In this document: positions 49,260-60,900 of the stretch, one piece after another
How positions within the stretch are numbered: position 1 is the first letter of the stretch
Layout of the letters: every line of letters starts with the position of its first letter
NCBI GenBank assembly: GCA_950295325.1
Contig: OX485806.1
Coordinates: forward strand, 31,126,001-31,190,000
DNA length: 64,000 bases
Reading direction: 5' to 3'
From: Polytrichum commune
Lineage: Eukaryota > Streptophyta > Polytrichopsida > Polytrichales > Polytrichaceae
Made by a program: the position numbers and the translations under genes
Notes under the pieces: model-generated
What the model was told of the DNA's origin: nothing
The model's database searches: none
The model's input: only the letters and a program-made list of their open reading frames with translations

Positions 49260-50055
49260 GTCACAATCCTGAAAGCAAAGCTAAAGGCTTGAGCCCATGA
49301 GTGCTCCAAGAGTCTTTGCTTTGTAAAAAACTTGGAACCCAGATGTAGACCCCAACAAGAGTGAACAAGGTAGTCATTGAGGACTATTATCATATGACAA
49401 CAATGGATGAAAGCTTGGACTGGTTGAAACTAACACATCTAGTGTCAAATTTTCTCTAAACCCTAGGGTCCCTTTTTGTACATCTACTGTACCTTTACTT
49501 CAACATTCTCAAATAACCTTTTAAAATTTACACACTAGAGAATAACAATACCTCTCCCTTATGTATACTATGTACAGTAATGCCTCAAATTGTACCCCTT
49601 CTTACGCTCACATTAGTTCGTACGTGATATGAAGAGTCCACCTCGGGAGTCGAAGGTGGCCTTGGTTTGCACCAAATTTGTTTAGAAGTGTATTCTTCCA
49701 TAGAATAACAAAATTGAAAGGTACATCAAAATTACTTGATCTTTGATATGATTGGATGCAAGTACGAATTTCAAAACTTGGTAGGGAAAAAGACCAAAAG
49801 TATTTACGGCACTAAGCATGTTATTTTCCTTAATTGATATGCTTTGCAATAATATTTTTTTAAGGGCTCCAACCACTTCAATGCTCATTGAACATAGAGG
49901 TTAGTAGATAACTTCAACCAATTTGTTCAAGATGGTGTGTAGGTTTATTAGCTCAGAGTGCAAGAGAAGTTAACCAAAAACAATTGACCTTGAGAAAATT
50001 TATCTTTGAAGAGCACTCACAATCACTTTTTGGCTTCGTAGGCCTTCAAGAGTTA
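49260..50055. other. Gene-free DNA
   Basis: No gene or complete element recognised in this interval. Confidence 0.4.
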
Positions 50056-50349
50056 AGAATGGGTTTACACTAGACTCTAAGAGTGAAGAAACTCCAAAAG
50101 TAAGTGATTATATTGGTCGAGAGCAAAATTTTAGAGTTTCCAAGGAGTTTACATTGAGGTCCGGGTCCAATATATGAGAAAGTGCAATGGCGCTAATGTT
50201 GACACCACTTTATGGCCAAAGCATGTTGGTCCCAACTCAAGAAAGAATTCTTTCTAGTTTGAGAAACCAATGTTAAGTTTGGACTGATCCGTTAAGGGGT
50301 GTTTTTGAATACCAAGTTTTTGTAACCTGACTCTAACGTAAACCCACCC
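50056..50349. mobile_element. Family E Harbinger-type MITE
   Basis: A 294-bp element flanked by TTA (50053-50055 and 50350-50352). The ends AGAATGGGTTTACACTAGAC and the inverse of GGGTGGGTTTACGTTAGAG are imperfect inverted repeats. The interior aligns with 35847-36150 (AAACTCCAAAAG, GTCGAGAGCAAAATT, ATGAGAAAGTGCAATGGCG, AAGGGGTGTTTTTGAA). Confidence 0.78.
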
Positions 50350-50352
50350 TTA

Positions 50353-51019
50353 CGTGCTGCATTAAGTTTGGATACACACCCATTTGGATGAGTTTGCGTA
50401 GACACCCCAAACTTCATAGGCAATTAGATATATCAAGTTCCTTGACATCTGCTAATAAGTTACCCCTCACCAATTTACCCATGCAATTCACCTTGGGTCA
50501 AAACCACATTGCAAAAACTTCCAACTTTGTTTATTCATATGTAGAGCGGCTATAGTAGAAAAAACAATCATGCTATCTCTTATATTGTGGTACACCTTGA
50601 CCTCTGTAATGTCACCTTTTGTAATGTCACTCCTTCTCTTATATCTTGAAACACTAAGAAACATATGCGCTCAGTTTAAAGCTCCCTCCTTGTTGTCACA
50701 TTTACCTCTCATATATCACAAATTTTGACTTTAAATATTCCACCAAAGAATCCACACATGCTCGCACACATCACATTGTCATCATTTATGATTATTGTCA
50801 TTAATGCAATGTTGACTTTGTGTTATTTCCATAATGTCACATGCTGCAATCATTATGTTTTATCATGCATCCATGATAACGTTGCATACCTCCTTACTAC
50901 CATGTGCACTTTGGGTTGCCACATGCGTGATATTAGGGAGGTTAGAGTGTAATAGGTATTTCAAAACAATGTGGAATTTCGATAAATTAGCTTGGTTGGG
51001 GCAACCTAATTACACATAA
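50353..51019. other. Gene-free DNA
   Basis: Short frames only. No element ends or RNA genes recognised. Confidence 0.4.
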
Positions 51020-51409
51020 AGTAGACGTGCCTAATTTGGTTATGGATCTGAATCAAACACCTATATTTAAGTGGTATACAATTAGAGGTGGCTCCCAAGA
51101 ACGGATACCAAAAACACATGTAATTAAAAGAGACGAAACTACGTGCTCAAAATGCGATAAGTTGATAACCATTCTGGACTCAACATTAAACATAGTTGAA
51201 AGAGGATTGTACGATCATTTAACGAGCACGAGAATCTTCACTTTGAGAATGAATAAGATGTTCATATGAGCTCCGGAAATGATGAGGTAACTAGGTACGG
51301 CCTTGAATTAGATTTGCTAACCTTCTCGTACTAATCCCGTGTTTTGTATCCTAGGAGAAGTGGGCTAGGTGGAAAAAAAAAGTAACCATTTACGTAAGAC
51401 CCTTCTACC
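51020..51409 (+). repeat. Family A element upstream of the IF-2 gene
   Basis: A 390-bp copy from AGTAGACGTGCC (preceded by TAA) to CCTTCTACC (followed by TTA). It has AACACCTATATTTAAGTGG, ACGAGAATCTTCACTTTG and CCTAGGAGAAGTGGGC. It ends about 510 bp before the IF-2 start codon and may border the promoter. Confidence 0.7.
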
Positions 51410-51412
51410 TTA

Positions 51413-51919
51413 CCTTTAATTAGTGTGCCCTATAAGTAACATCAGGTTCGGGTGGCGCCGATCCGACGTGTCATCCGGTGGTATGCCACGTAGGCAAGTT
51501 GCCACGAGGGCGATGTGGCAGGGTGGCAAGAAAGAAAGGGCGAGGGGGACGAGTGATGCACAAGGGCTTGCTTATCCGGCAGCCCCCGGGCGGTAGGCTA
51601 GCCAACGAGGAGGGTGACCGTATCCAGCCATGGACACACAAATCCCTCGCACCCGAATCCTCGCAACAACAACAGCATCAGCAGCAGCAACAATGCACTC
51701 TGCTGCAATTCCTCCTCTTGGGTTGCAACAGATTTTGGGATAAGTTAACTGAAGCGAAGTGAACTGAGCAGCAAGCGGGGGAGAGGGAGAGAGAGAGGGG
51801 GGGGCGCATGCATCATCATCAACATCACCGTTTGTGGGTTGCAATTTGTAGTCGGGGAGGTAAGTAAGTAGGTGAGGCAATTTGCAGGAGCAGGAATTTG
51901 GAGGTCGCGGTTCGAAGGG
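51413..51919 (+). promoter_or_regulatory. Promoter and 5' leader region of the IF-2 gene
   Basis: The composition changes from AT-rich to GC-rich at about 51440. No clear TATA box is seen. A CAGCAGCAGCAACAATGC stretch lies near 51678 and an AG/G-rich run at 51778-51804. If transcription starts upstream of 51808, an ATG there opens a 19-codon upstream frame (51808-51867) that ends before the main start. A GTAAGTAAGTAG donor-like string at 51860 has no suitable acceptor before the coding region and is probably unused. Confidence 0.4.
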
Positions 51920-54900
51920 ATGACGGGGGCACCGGGGGCCACAGCTATGGCGTCGGGTGCCGCCAATTTGGGGTCACTGCATTGGGCTCGGAATGAGGCG
52001 GTATTGCGGAATGGGAAGAAATGCGGGAATGTGAAATGCTCCGGTACGAGGAGGATGAATTTCTGTTGCGGAGAGGGTAGCGAGAATTTGTTGTTGTTGC
52101 GGGTGGGGAGTACGACGAGGCAGAATGTTGCGTCTGCAGTGGTGTTCGGGAAGGGGCGGGTGGTTTCTTCATCGACCAGCCGCACGTTTGCGGTGGCTAC
52201 TTCGACGGAATCGTCGGTCTCTGTCAAGCCTGTGGAGGGAGGTGGCGATGGAGTGGGAGGGAACGGCAGCGGCGCCGGAGAAGATGAGCTACCTTCGTTA
52301 TCCAACAAACCCGTTCTCACTATGCAGCCACCGGTGCGGAAGCCACCAACAACCCCCGCCGCGGGCGAGAACCCCCGCGATTCGCAAGCAGCCCCCCCTC
52401 TGAAACCCGCGCCCAAACCTGCGCTCCGTCTCCGCCTTCGAGAATCCTCGCCAGCAGGAGGCCAAGCGCAAGGAGCAGTGGGCCGAACCGCCGGGCGCCC
52501 TTTCTCACCAAGACCGGATGGGAGAAGAGTAGAACAAGAGGAGCAACAAGAGCAAAGGAATGGGGAGGCTGGCCCTTCTACTTCTTCCGCTACTTCTCCC
52601 GTGCAAAACTTAAACCAAATTCTACAGGATGTGGAGAAACTGGGAGGCGCAGGGGAGGATGCACCAAGAGCGCCGCTGAGGGCAACCCGCAATGTTTCGG
52701 CTCAATCTACGCAACCGAGGGCGTGGAAGGCAGGGGATAAGATCAGGTCGAAAGCGGAGAGGGAGAAAGATGAGAAAGAAGAAAAGGAGAGAGCAGCCGC
52801 AGCTTATCTGGAGAGCAGGAGCAATACCAATGCGGAGGAAGCAAGCACTTCTTCTTCATCATCATCGCCCTCTGCCACTGGTTATTCTCCTTCTTCGTCT
52901 TCTTCGCAAATTGCTAAACCCCAGCCTCCAAGGTTGACGACTCTGGCGAAACCGGTGTTGACGCCACCGCCAGCTGTGGGAGCGAAGCCAATTAGGAAAG
53001 GACCTGTGTTGAGGGACATTGGAGCAGCGCCCAAGTCTGCACAGTCACAGCAACCTAGGTCGGTTGCTGCGTCTCCGTCTGCGGCTGCCACCACTGGGCC
53101 GCCCAAAGCCTTTACCAAAGCTCCTCCACCCAAGGTAGGTTGAATTCCATGTTTGAAATTTGAGGTGTGTATGGAGCAAGAGGAGTCACCAGAATGTAGG
53201 GGCATGTTTGAGGGGTTTGAAATTTATGTGCAAGGGGTTATGGGAAATTTGTAATTGGATTGAGGGTAATGGCAGAGAGACAATATCAATGAGTGTTACG
53301 ATAGAATTATCTGTTTCTGCGTGCAGTTGCCGGCTTTGAATTCCCTGCTTGAATGACGTGTATAAACCTGGAGGAATCATCAGAATGTGGGGGCATGTTT
53401 GAGGGGTTCAAAATTTGTGTACATAGAGTCATGCAAAAAATTGCAATTGAATCGAGGGTAATGGCAGAGAGACATTATTCATGAATGTTACTATAGAATT
53501 ATGTGTCTCTGTCTGTGGCTGCCACCACTGGGCTACGAAAAACCTTCACAAAAGCTCCTCCACCTAAGGTAGGCTGGTACTGGATTTGAATCCCATTTTT
53601 GAATTTGGCGTGTATATGCCAAAAGAGGAGTCACCAGAATGTGTGGGCATGTTTGAGGGTTTGAAATTTGTGTGAATGGAATTATGCAATGATTCGCAAT
53701 TGAAATTGAGGGTGATGGGAGAAAGACAACAAATATAAACATTTTCATGGATTTATCTGTGCTTACCTAGATTGCACAAACGAAATTGAGTACATAAATC
53801 TGCAGTAGAATCGTTATCTCTGAATGCTGTAGTCCAGCAGCATGAAAATGGAGTTTGGATGCCAAATAGGGAAATGTAAGGAAGGACGAATAGGCTTGAG
53901 GGACATGGCAATTATGGCCATGGCCATGGCAATTATGCAAGAGGTTGGGTGGCAAGTTCGAAAGAAATGGAGTGGGATTCAAACAGTTGAGATAGTGGAG
54001 GAAGGGTGTGTATAATTGGGGAAGCAGAGGCACAGGTACTGGGAAGTGGGAGAAAAAATTCTGAAGATGAGAATGCCATTTGTGTGGTTCTCTGATGAAC
54101 TCCAAAATTATAGTTACTAAGCTGAACTATCTGTTTGAAAAGTACTTTATGTCAACATTATGCTCTAACCTGATTTGGAGTTGTTTAGGGCACCATGTTA
54201 CATGACGACTCTGATTGGGGCGTGGGGTTTTGTTCTTACAAAAGGGTAAAGAGGATTGGCGCAAGAAGGCCAGTAACAGTGTCTCAGATGGAGCAAAAAG
54301 AAGGGTGTCTGTTCGCAATCGAGAGTCGTCCCTTGAGGGTGCTGCGGATTTGAACATTGATATTCCAGGAGCTTCACCAGCACGGAGAGGTGGTAGGAAA
54401 ATGAACAAGGCCAGTCGCAAAGCGATTCGAGTTGAGGCTGCTAGAGCTGCAGCACCTGTGAAGGTTGAGATCCTTGAGGTCGGACCAGATGGCATGTCTT
54501 GTCAGGAGTTGGCTGAGAAGCTTGCTGTCAATGACAGTGAAATCGTGAAGGTTCTCTTCATGAAGGGTATTGGCATCACAGTCAATCAAACGTTGGATGA
54601 GGAAACTGTGAATCTTGTATGCAAGGAGTTTGACGTGGAAGTCGTGGAGGCTGGAGCCATTAAAGTTGAAGACATGGCGAAAAAAACTGCATCATTTTCA
54701 GATGAGGCGGACCTGGATTTTCTCATTCCTCGTCCCCCAGTTGTGACTGTAATGGGGCATGTTGATCATGGAAAGGTAGGATCATTTGTTGATGACGGGC
54801 CTTTATGCATCTGATTTTGATGATTCAATGGTGAAGTTTCTGTGGTTGGCATGGCAACCATTTTTCTGTCTTTCAAACTAGTAGGGGATTCCAGTGGAGC

Positions 54901-57900
54901 CTGTGCTGCACCTTAATATTGGGAAGTGATGATTGGGGCTGAAGGATTTGAGCTGAAGACCTATCTGTCTAGATTAGTTGTTCAATGTCAAGACTTGTGA
55001 AGGACATGTACATGAATAGGCATGTGATTGTGATATATTTAGCATGTTCTGGCAGATGTGATGACTTTTTAATTTTGTCTAGGAGCTTCCTCGTAAACAA
55101 CCACTCTCCAGACAAACTTCATGGTACTACTGCTTTGTCTTTACTGATGGTCTTGGGTTTTTTCTATGATATTTTCACAAACTAATAGGTTGCGTGCTAT
55201 GACTGTGCCACAGACTTCGTTGCTGGATTTCATCAGAAAATCTAAGGTACTTTCAGTGGCGCACATATATCCTGTGAATGACTAGTTATTCCTTAGCGTT
55301 CTGACAGTCTTTTGTCTACATCCGTTTTTGTTTCTATGCCTACTTTTTGTCCAAGCAACTAGGGTAATGTTGAATGGAAATTGGAGAGGTGATGAATCAG
55401 AATTAACACTCTACTGGTGACTGTCCAGGTTGCCGCTGGTGAAGCAGGGGGTATTACACAAGGAATTGGAGCATATACTATCAATGTGACAGTTGATGAT
55501 GAAGTGCAGAGCTGTGTTTTCCTTGACACTCCTGGTCATGAGGTGAGATGAGTCTTCACAGCGTGGACTAAATATTTCTATGTGTTTTACGACAAAGTAG
55601 TTGAGCAACTTAGATGAAATCTGAAGAATACGTGTTATAAATAGATCACAAGCCTTGCCTAGCAGTCAAGGTAGTGTCATTGATTTTTCGTTGTGATAGT
55701 CATATCCAACCTGAAATATTTATGTTGGCTGGAAGTGTACATGGTAATTTACTGGCAAGTAGTCAATGCTTAGCCCCTAACTTCCCATGCCCAATATCCC
55801 CTAAAACTGCCCAGAAAATGTGACCTCAATTTCGGCGACCGTAGCTGAAGATCTAAAGCTTTTTCTACAAATCCAACTGTATAGATGTTTGCAGGTTAGA
55901 GGTGGCTACCCACAGTCCTAATTTTAAACATTAAAGTTCTGTTATGTAGGAGATTATAATAGGAATGTCAGAAGCGGTCTTGAGGGGCAGCAGTTTAGAT
56001 GTTTAATTTGGGTTGGTTTTTTGATAGAACCTCCACACAATCATCTCCAAATGACAAAATGTTACTGTCATTCAAAATAGGGGCAATATACCTACTCAAT
56101 GTAGCTCACAAATCTTGAGACCATTCTTTTGTGATTTTCTGGGGAGCTTTGCAATTTCAGACAACAATGCCACAACTGTGCACCTTCCACATGGATTTAC
56201 ACCCACTAAAACATGTCCAACTACAAATTCCAACAATGGATGTTAGGATATGTTGTGTTTGCGGGTCATGCAAATTTTATATTAATTAGGAATCGTTTGC
56301 ACATAGGGATCAATAAGAAACATGTTTAGGATATGCTGCCCCTAAACTACAGAGGTCACAAATGTCAAGTAGGCATTCGTGGACCAGTTCCACTGTAAAC
56401 CAGTTGAGAGCACACTCCCATATTTGAATTAATCAAAAAATAGCTAACTATGTTGAATTAAAATTATCCACGCGGCAAGACATAGCATACGTGAGCATGA
56501 ACAAGAGTAGTAGTCGAAATAGTCCAGAAATCATCCGAACTGGTGTCAAAGGGGTCAAAGCAAACTCTTCATGACCAAATTATGGTCACATAGGACATTA
56601 GGGGTTAAAAGTGTAAAAGTGTTGAGGATTTCTGGGGGATCATCTGAACACTGGTTTTGACCAGAGGAAATCCAACATGGCAGTGAATATTTGATAATGT
56701 TTGGGTACTGATAGTGCATGTTCTTGTTCTACAGGCATTTAGTGCTATGCGAGCACGTGGTGCAAGGGTGACCGATATTGCTGTTATAGTAGTTGCTGCT
56801 GATGATGGTGTGAGGCCCCAGACTCTAGAAGCTATTGCACATGCCAAAGCAGCAAATGTGCCCATAGTCATAGCTATTACAAAGGTTTGTTCTCTTGCTC
56901 TAACAAACTTTGTGCACTGCAGGAAAGATGATATGCAATTGAGCACTTTGTACTGAGTGAATTCCTCGTTTCATTTTCATCTTGAGCTACATGGGAGGCA
57001 CCAAACTTTATAATATACATGCAAGGATGTCTTTATTTTGCAAACAGATCGACAAGGAGGGAGCCAATCCACAGACAGTGTTGCAAGAGCTGTCCACCCA
57101 TGGCCTTATGCCTGAAGAGTGGGGAGGTGACGTTCCCATGGTTCAGGTGAGAATGTTTGTTCCTGTGTCTTCTCATTTGGGAGTTCATTGCTGAAGCTTA
57201 GATGCTAGTTTGTTGCTCTTGTTACTTGATGGCTGGGATGTGCAGTTTGTGGCCTGGCAAAGAGGCAGGGAAAGTATGACAGGAATTTAAATTGCTGGTA
57301 AATTGGAGCTCGACTCCTTGAGTGGGTTGCAGCGTCCTCCTTCAGTAGAATGGCAGCTTGCAGTCCATCATATTAAGGGACATTTCCACTATTAGCTTAG
57401 ATATTCAAGTTAGGTGGGAGACAGGATTACACTATAGGTTGTAGGCAAGTCTGAAGATCCTGTGTTGCTGTTTTTATTGTGACCAATTCTTAGACCCATT
57501 GATCCATGCCATTTGTTTTGGAAACATTACTCCCTAGTCATGCTTTCTACAAGGTATTTAGTCCCTTTGAGCTCTCAACAGTCACTGCTGTGTATTTTGG
57601 TTTTTCCTTTGTTTATGAGCTTTTTCTTTGGAGTGCAACATCTACTGTTCTTATGTTTGTTTGTACCTGTTGCTAGGTGAGTGCAAAAAGTGGAGAGAAT
57701 ATTGATACTCTACTGGAGAATATTATGCTGGTGTCCGAGGTAATAATTTCTCTGATCTATCTGTTTGATTCTGATAGGAATTTGAGCTTAAGTGTATTGG
57801 ATGAGTGTGGAGGTTTTCACTTCAAGGATCATAAATACCAATTGTTATCCAGCTGCTGATATTACAGGATTTGAAACTCAAAACTCTTACTCGATTTTAA

Positions 57901-60900
57901 GGCTTCAGTGTAACATTATGTTGGAGTTCAAATATCACTTGTGAAGATAGAGTGATTCAGAAGATATTTTTGTATGAAGATGTATCAAAACCACTCCTGC
58001 CTGTTTTTTATCCTTAGGTTTCTCAGAAACTGATATTGGTTAAAAAAAAGTCTGTTGAACTTAGAGCTCCATCAGGGTAGCCGGTTAAGATGGAATAGAT
58101 CGCTAAATTTGCAGTAAAATGCAACCAGATTGATCAAATCTTTTCCCCAGGAATATTGTCTTGCTATTTGTTCTTGTAGGTTTATTTCTAAACATTGACT
58201 TGAACTTCCAACTGACATGGATGTTTCTTTGCAGTTGCAAGAGTTGAAAGCCAATCCTGACAGGAGTGCCCAGGGCACTGTGATTGATGCAAGTCTTGAT
58301 AAAGCAAGAGGAGTGCTTGCTACAGTGCTAGTCCAGAATGGCACCCTGCACAAGGGGGATGTGGTGCTATGTGGTGGTGCATATGGAAAGGTACTTTGAT
58401 TATTTTTTCGTGATTGGGCTCTTGAATTCTGTGTAGAATTTAATCATAAACCCTCAAGTTTTTGGTGTGGTCTCCTTAATTACATCAATCGTGTAGGCAC
58501 CCATGATTATCGTTTGCTGGGTAGCAACAAATCATCCACCCTTCGCATTCCCCAATGTGCTGCCCAAAGAATTTGTTCTCAATCTTTATCCTAATCAATC
58601 TGGCACACTGTGTCCACATAGAACAACGTGGCAAGAGTTTTCTGTCTCAAACTTCTCTGTTCTGAGCATTGGTGCAAACCACATCAAATGAATGTGTTTT
58701 TACACCTTTTTCTCCACGACAGTTGTATGGACTAGTACTGTTGCATTTTACAGCCTTGCATCTACTAGTAATTCAGCATTTTTCTAGCGATTCTGAAAAG
58801 TCTCGTATACTCAAGTGGAGTTTACTGCAGGGGATTTATCTTCTGTTCATGAAGAGTTTGATGTATATACCCATGGTTATGTGTGGTGTGCATGTTGTTT
58901 CAATGAAACAGGTGCGGGTTTTGATGGATTACACTGGTAATCGAGTGGAGAGTGCTGGACCTTCTACAGCTGTGCAGGTACCTCTGAAGTGCTTTTAGCT
59001 GTGAAGTGATGAAATGTTGGTAGTCAGAGTTTGCGAATATAAGGAGGAAATCAAAAATCTACTTAATTGTGACCAGGGTTTGAAATTCCAGGTTGTCTTC
59101 AATCTGCATTTCTGATATGTTGCTTGCAACAGATATTGGGTCTAAATACTGTACCAGTTGCTGGTGATGAATTCGAAATTATGGATACTTTGGATGGAGC
59201 AAGAAGTAAAGCAGCTGAACATACCGAGGTCCTCAGAAATTCCCGTCTAGTAGCCCAAGCTGGAGAGGGGAAGGTTACGCTGCACTCATTTGCTAATGCC
59301 GTAGCTGCCAGTCAGGAGACAGGCGTGGAGCGGCATCAGCTAAATATAGTCTTAAAAGTTGACGCTCAGGTAATCTTCAGTATACACATAAAATCAATTT
59401 TACTCCAGATTGGAGTTGGCATTTGCTCAAGAAGCTGGACTTCAAAAAGTACACTTGACTTGTTGCTGTTTTTGGGTGAATTTCGAAGTATATAAGATGG
59501 GACACCCACCCTCATCAACTTCAAACTATGCCTTATATACGAAGTGGCCACAGGGATTGGTTTAGCTATTTTTGAATCTTGTTATTGGCAATAATCGAGT
59601 TGGAATATTTCACCAGCATGCATAATTCTTGACATATTTTTTCAGACCTAATCTGTTCTTGAAGATCAAAGCTGAGTGCATTCTCAACTCCAAAACTTCT
59701 TTGTGGTGAAAACATGGTCATGATGGTGCATTGGACAAAATAAAGTCGAAACAAAATGCATGTTTAGGTTTCCTTGCTAAGTTCTGGACGTGTTTCATGC
59801 TGGTTGTAGGGCTCTGTGGAGGCTATTAGAGAAGTATTGCAAGGACTGCCACAAGACACAGTTGCTCTCCGATTCTTGATGCAGTCAACAGGAGAAATTA
59901 GTGCTAGTGATATCGACTTGGCAGCTGCAAGTGGTGCAGTTGTTGTAGGATTCAATGTAGGGCTCCAGCCAGGGGTTCAGACACAAGCAGATGCTGCAAG
60001 GGTAGAGATTCGTTCATATCGAGTGATATATGACCTTGTGGATGACATTCGAAAGGCTATGGAGGGCCTTTTGGGTAATGTAGAGGTAAGTCCATTTGGA
60101 GCTTGGTCTTCCTAGCATATCTCTTGGTGTAGGGTGTCATTGGGTATGATACTGCTTGTTTCTCCCTATCCTGCCTGAATAGATATTAAGGTAAGCGGGT
60201 CTAATTGGGTTACTTAATCTTAATCTGAAACCTTTATTGAGTGGTGTGTGATTAGGTGTGGATCTAAGACACCAAAATGACATGTATTCATAAGATTGGA
60301 ATAGGTGCTTAAAAATTTGGTAACTACTGTAGGTTTTTAATAGTAAATATAATATTGGGGGTGGGGGGACCTATGTGACCATTCAAGAAGAAAAATATTT
60401 TTCTTTTTGATTAATGAGAAAATTATTTATATGTGCTCCAAAAGCTATGAGGAAAATATCTACAACCTCAATGTGGAATTACTAATCATAATGTGCTAAT
60501 TGTGTGTTTAACATCCTAGGAGAAGTGGGTGCAAAGCTCAGGGTGTCTGTTCTAGGGCCATTACTTCACACAGAAAGTATCGTCTACTAGTTACGAACAT
60601 TTGACTCTTGCAATTCCCACTTATGTGTTCTTGGAATGAAAAGTTTTGACAGTTTGACCGGTTGCTCCAATTGCAGGAGGAAGTGCCAATTGGCCAAGCA
60701 GAAGTAAGAGCTGTGTTTGGTGCTGGAAGTGGACGGGTTGCTGGGTGCATGGTTACTGAAGGCAAATTGGTGAAAGGTGCCGGGGTTCGTGTTACAAGAG
60801 GCGGTGTTGATGTGCATGTAGGCTTAATTGACTCGTTGAGGCGTGTTAAAGAATTGGCAAAGGAGGTGAGAACTGGATCTAAACTGGTCTTAGCTGCTTT

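Noticed and set aside
51858-51890. GTAAGTAAGTAG donor-like string followed by TTTGCAG acceptor-like string in the IF-2 leader
   Set aside because: The implied intron would be about 30 bases, far below plant minimum length.
51745-52692. 315-codon minus-strand frame opposite IF-2 exon 1
   Set aside because: It is the antisense shadow of a GC-rich, Pro/Ser/Ala-coding exon and has no recognisable domain.
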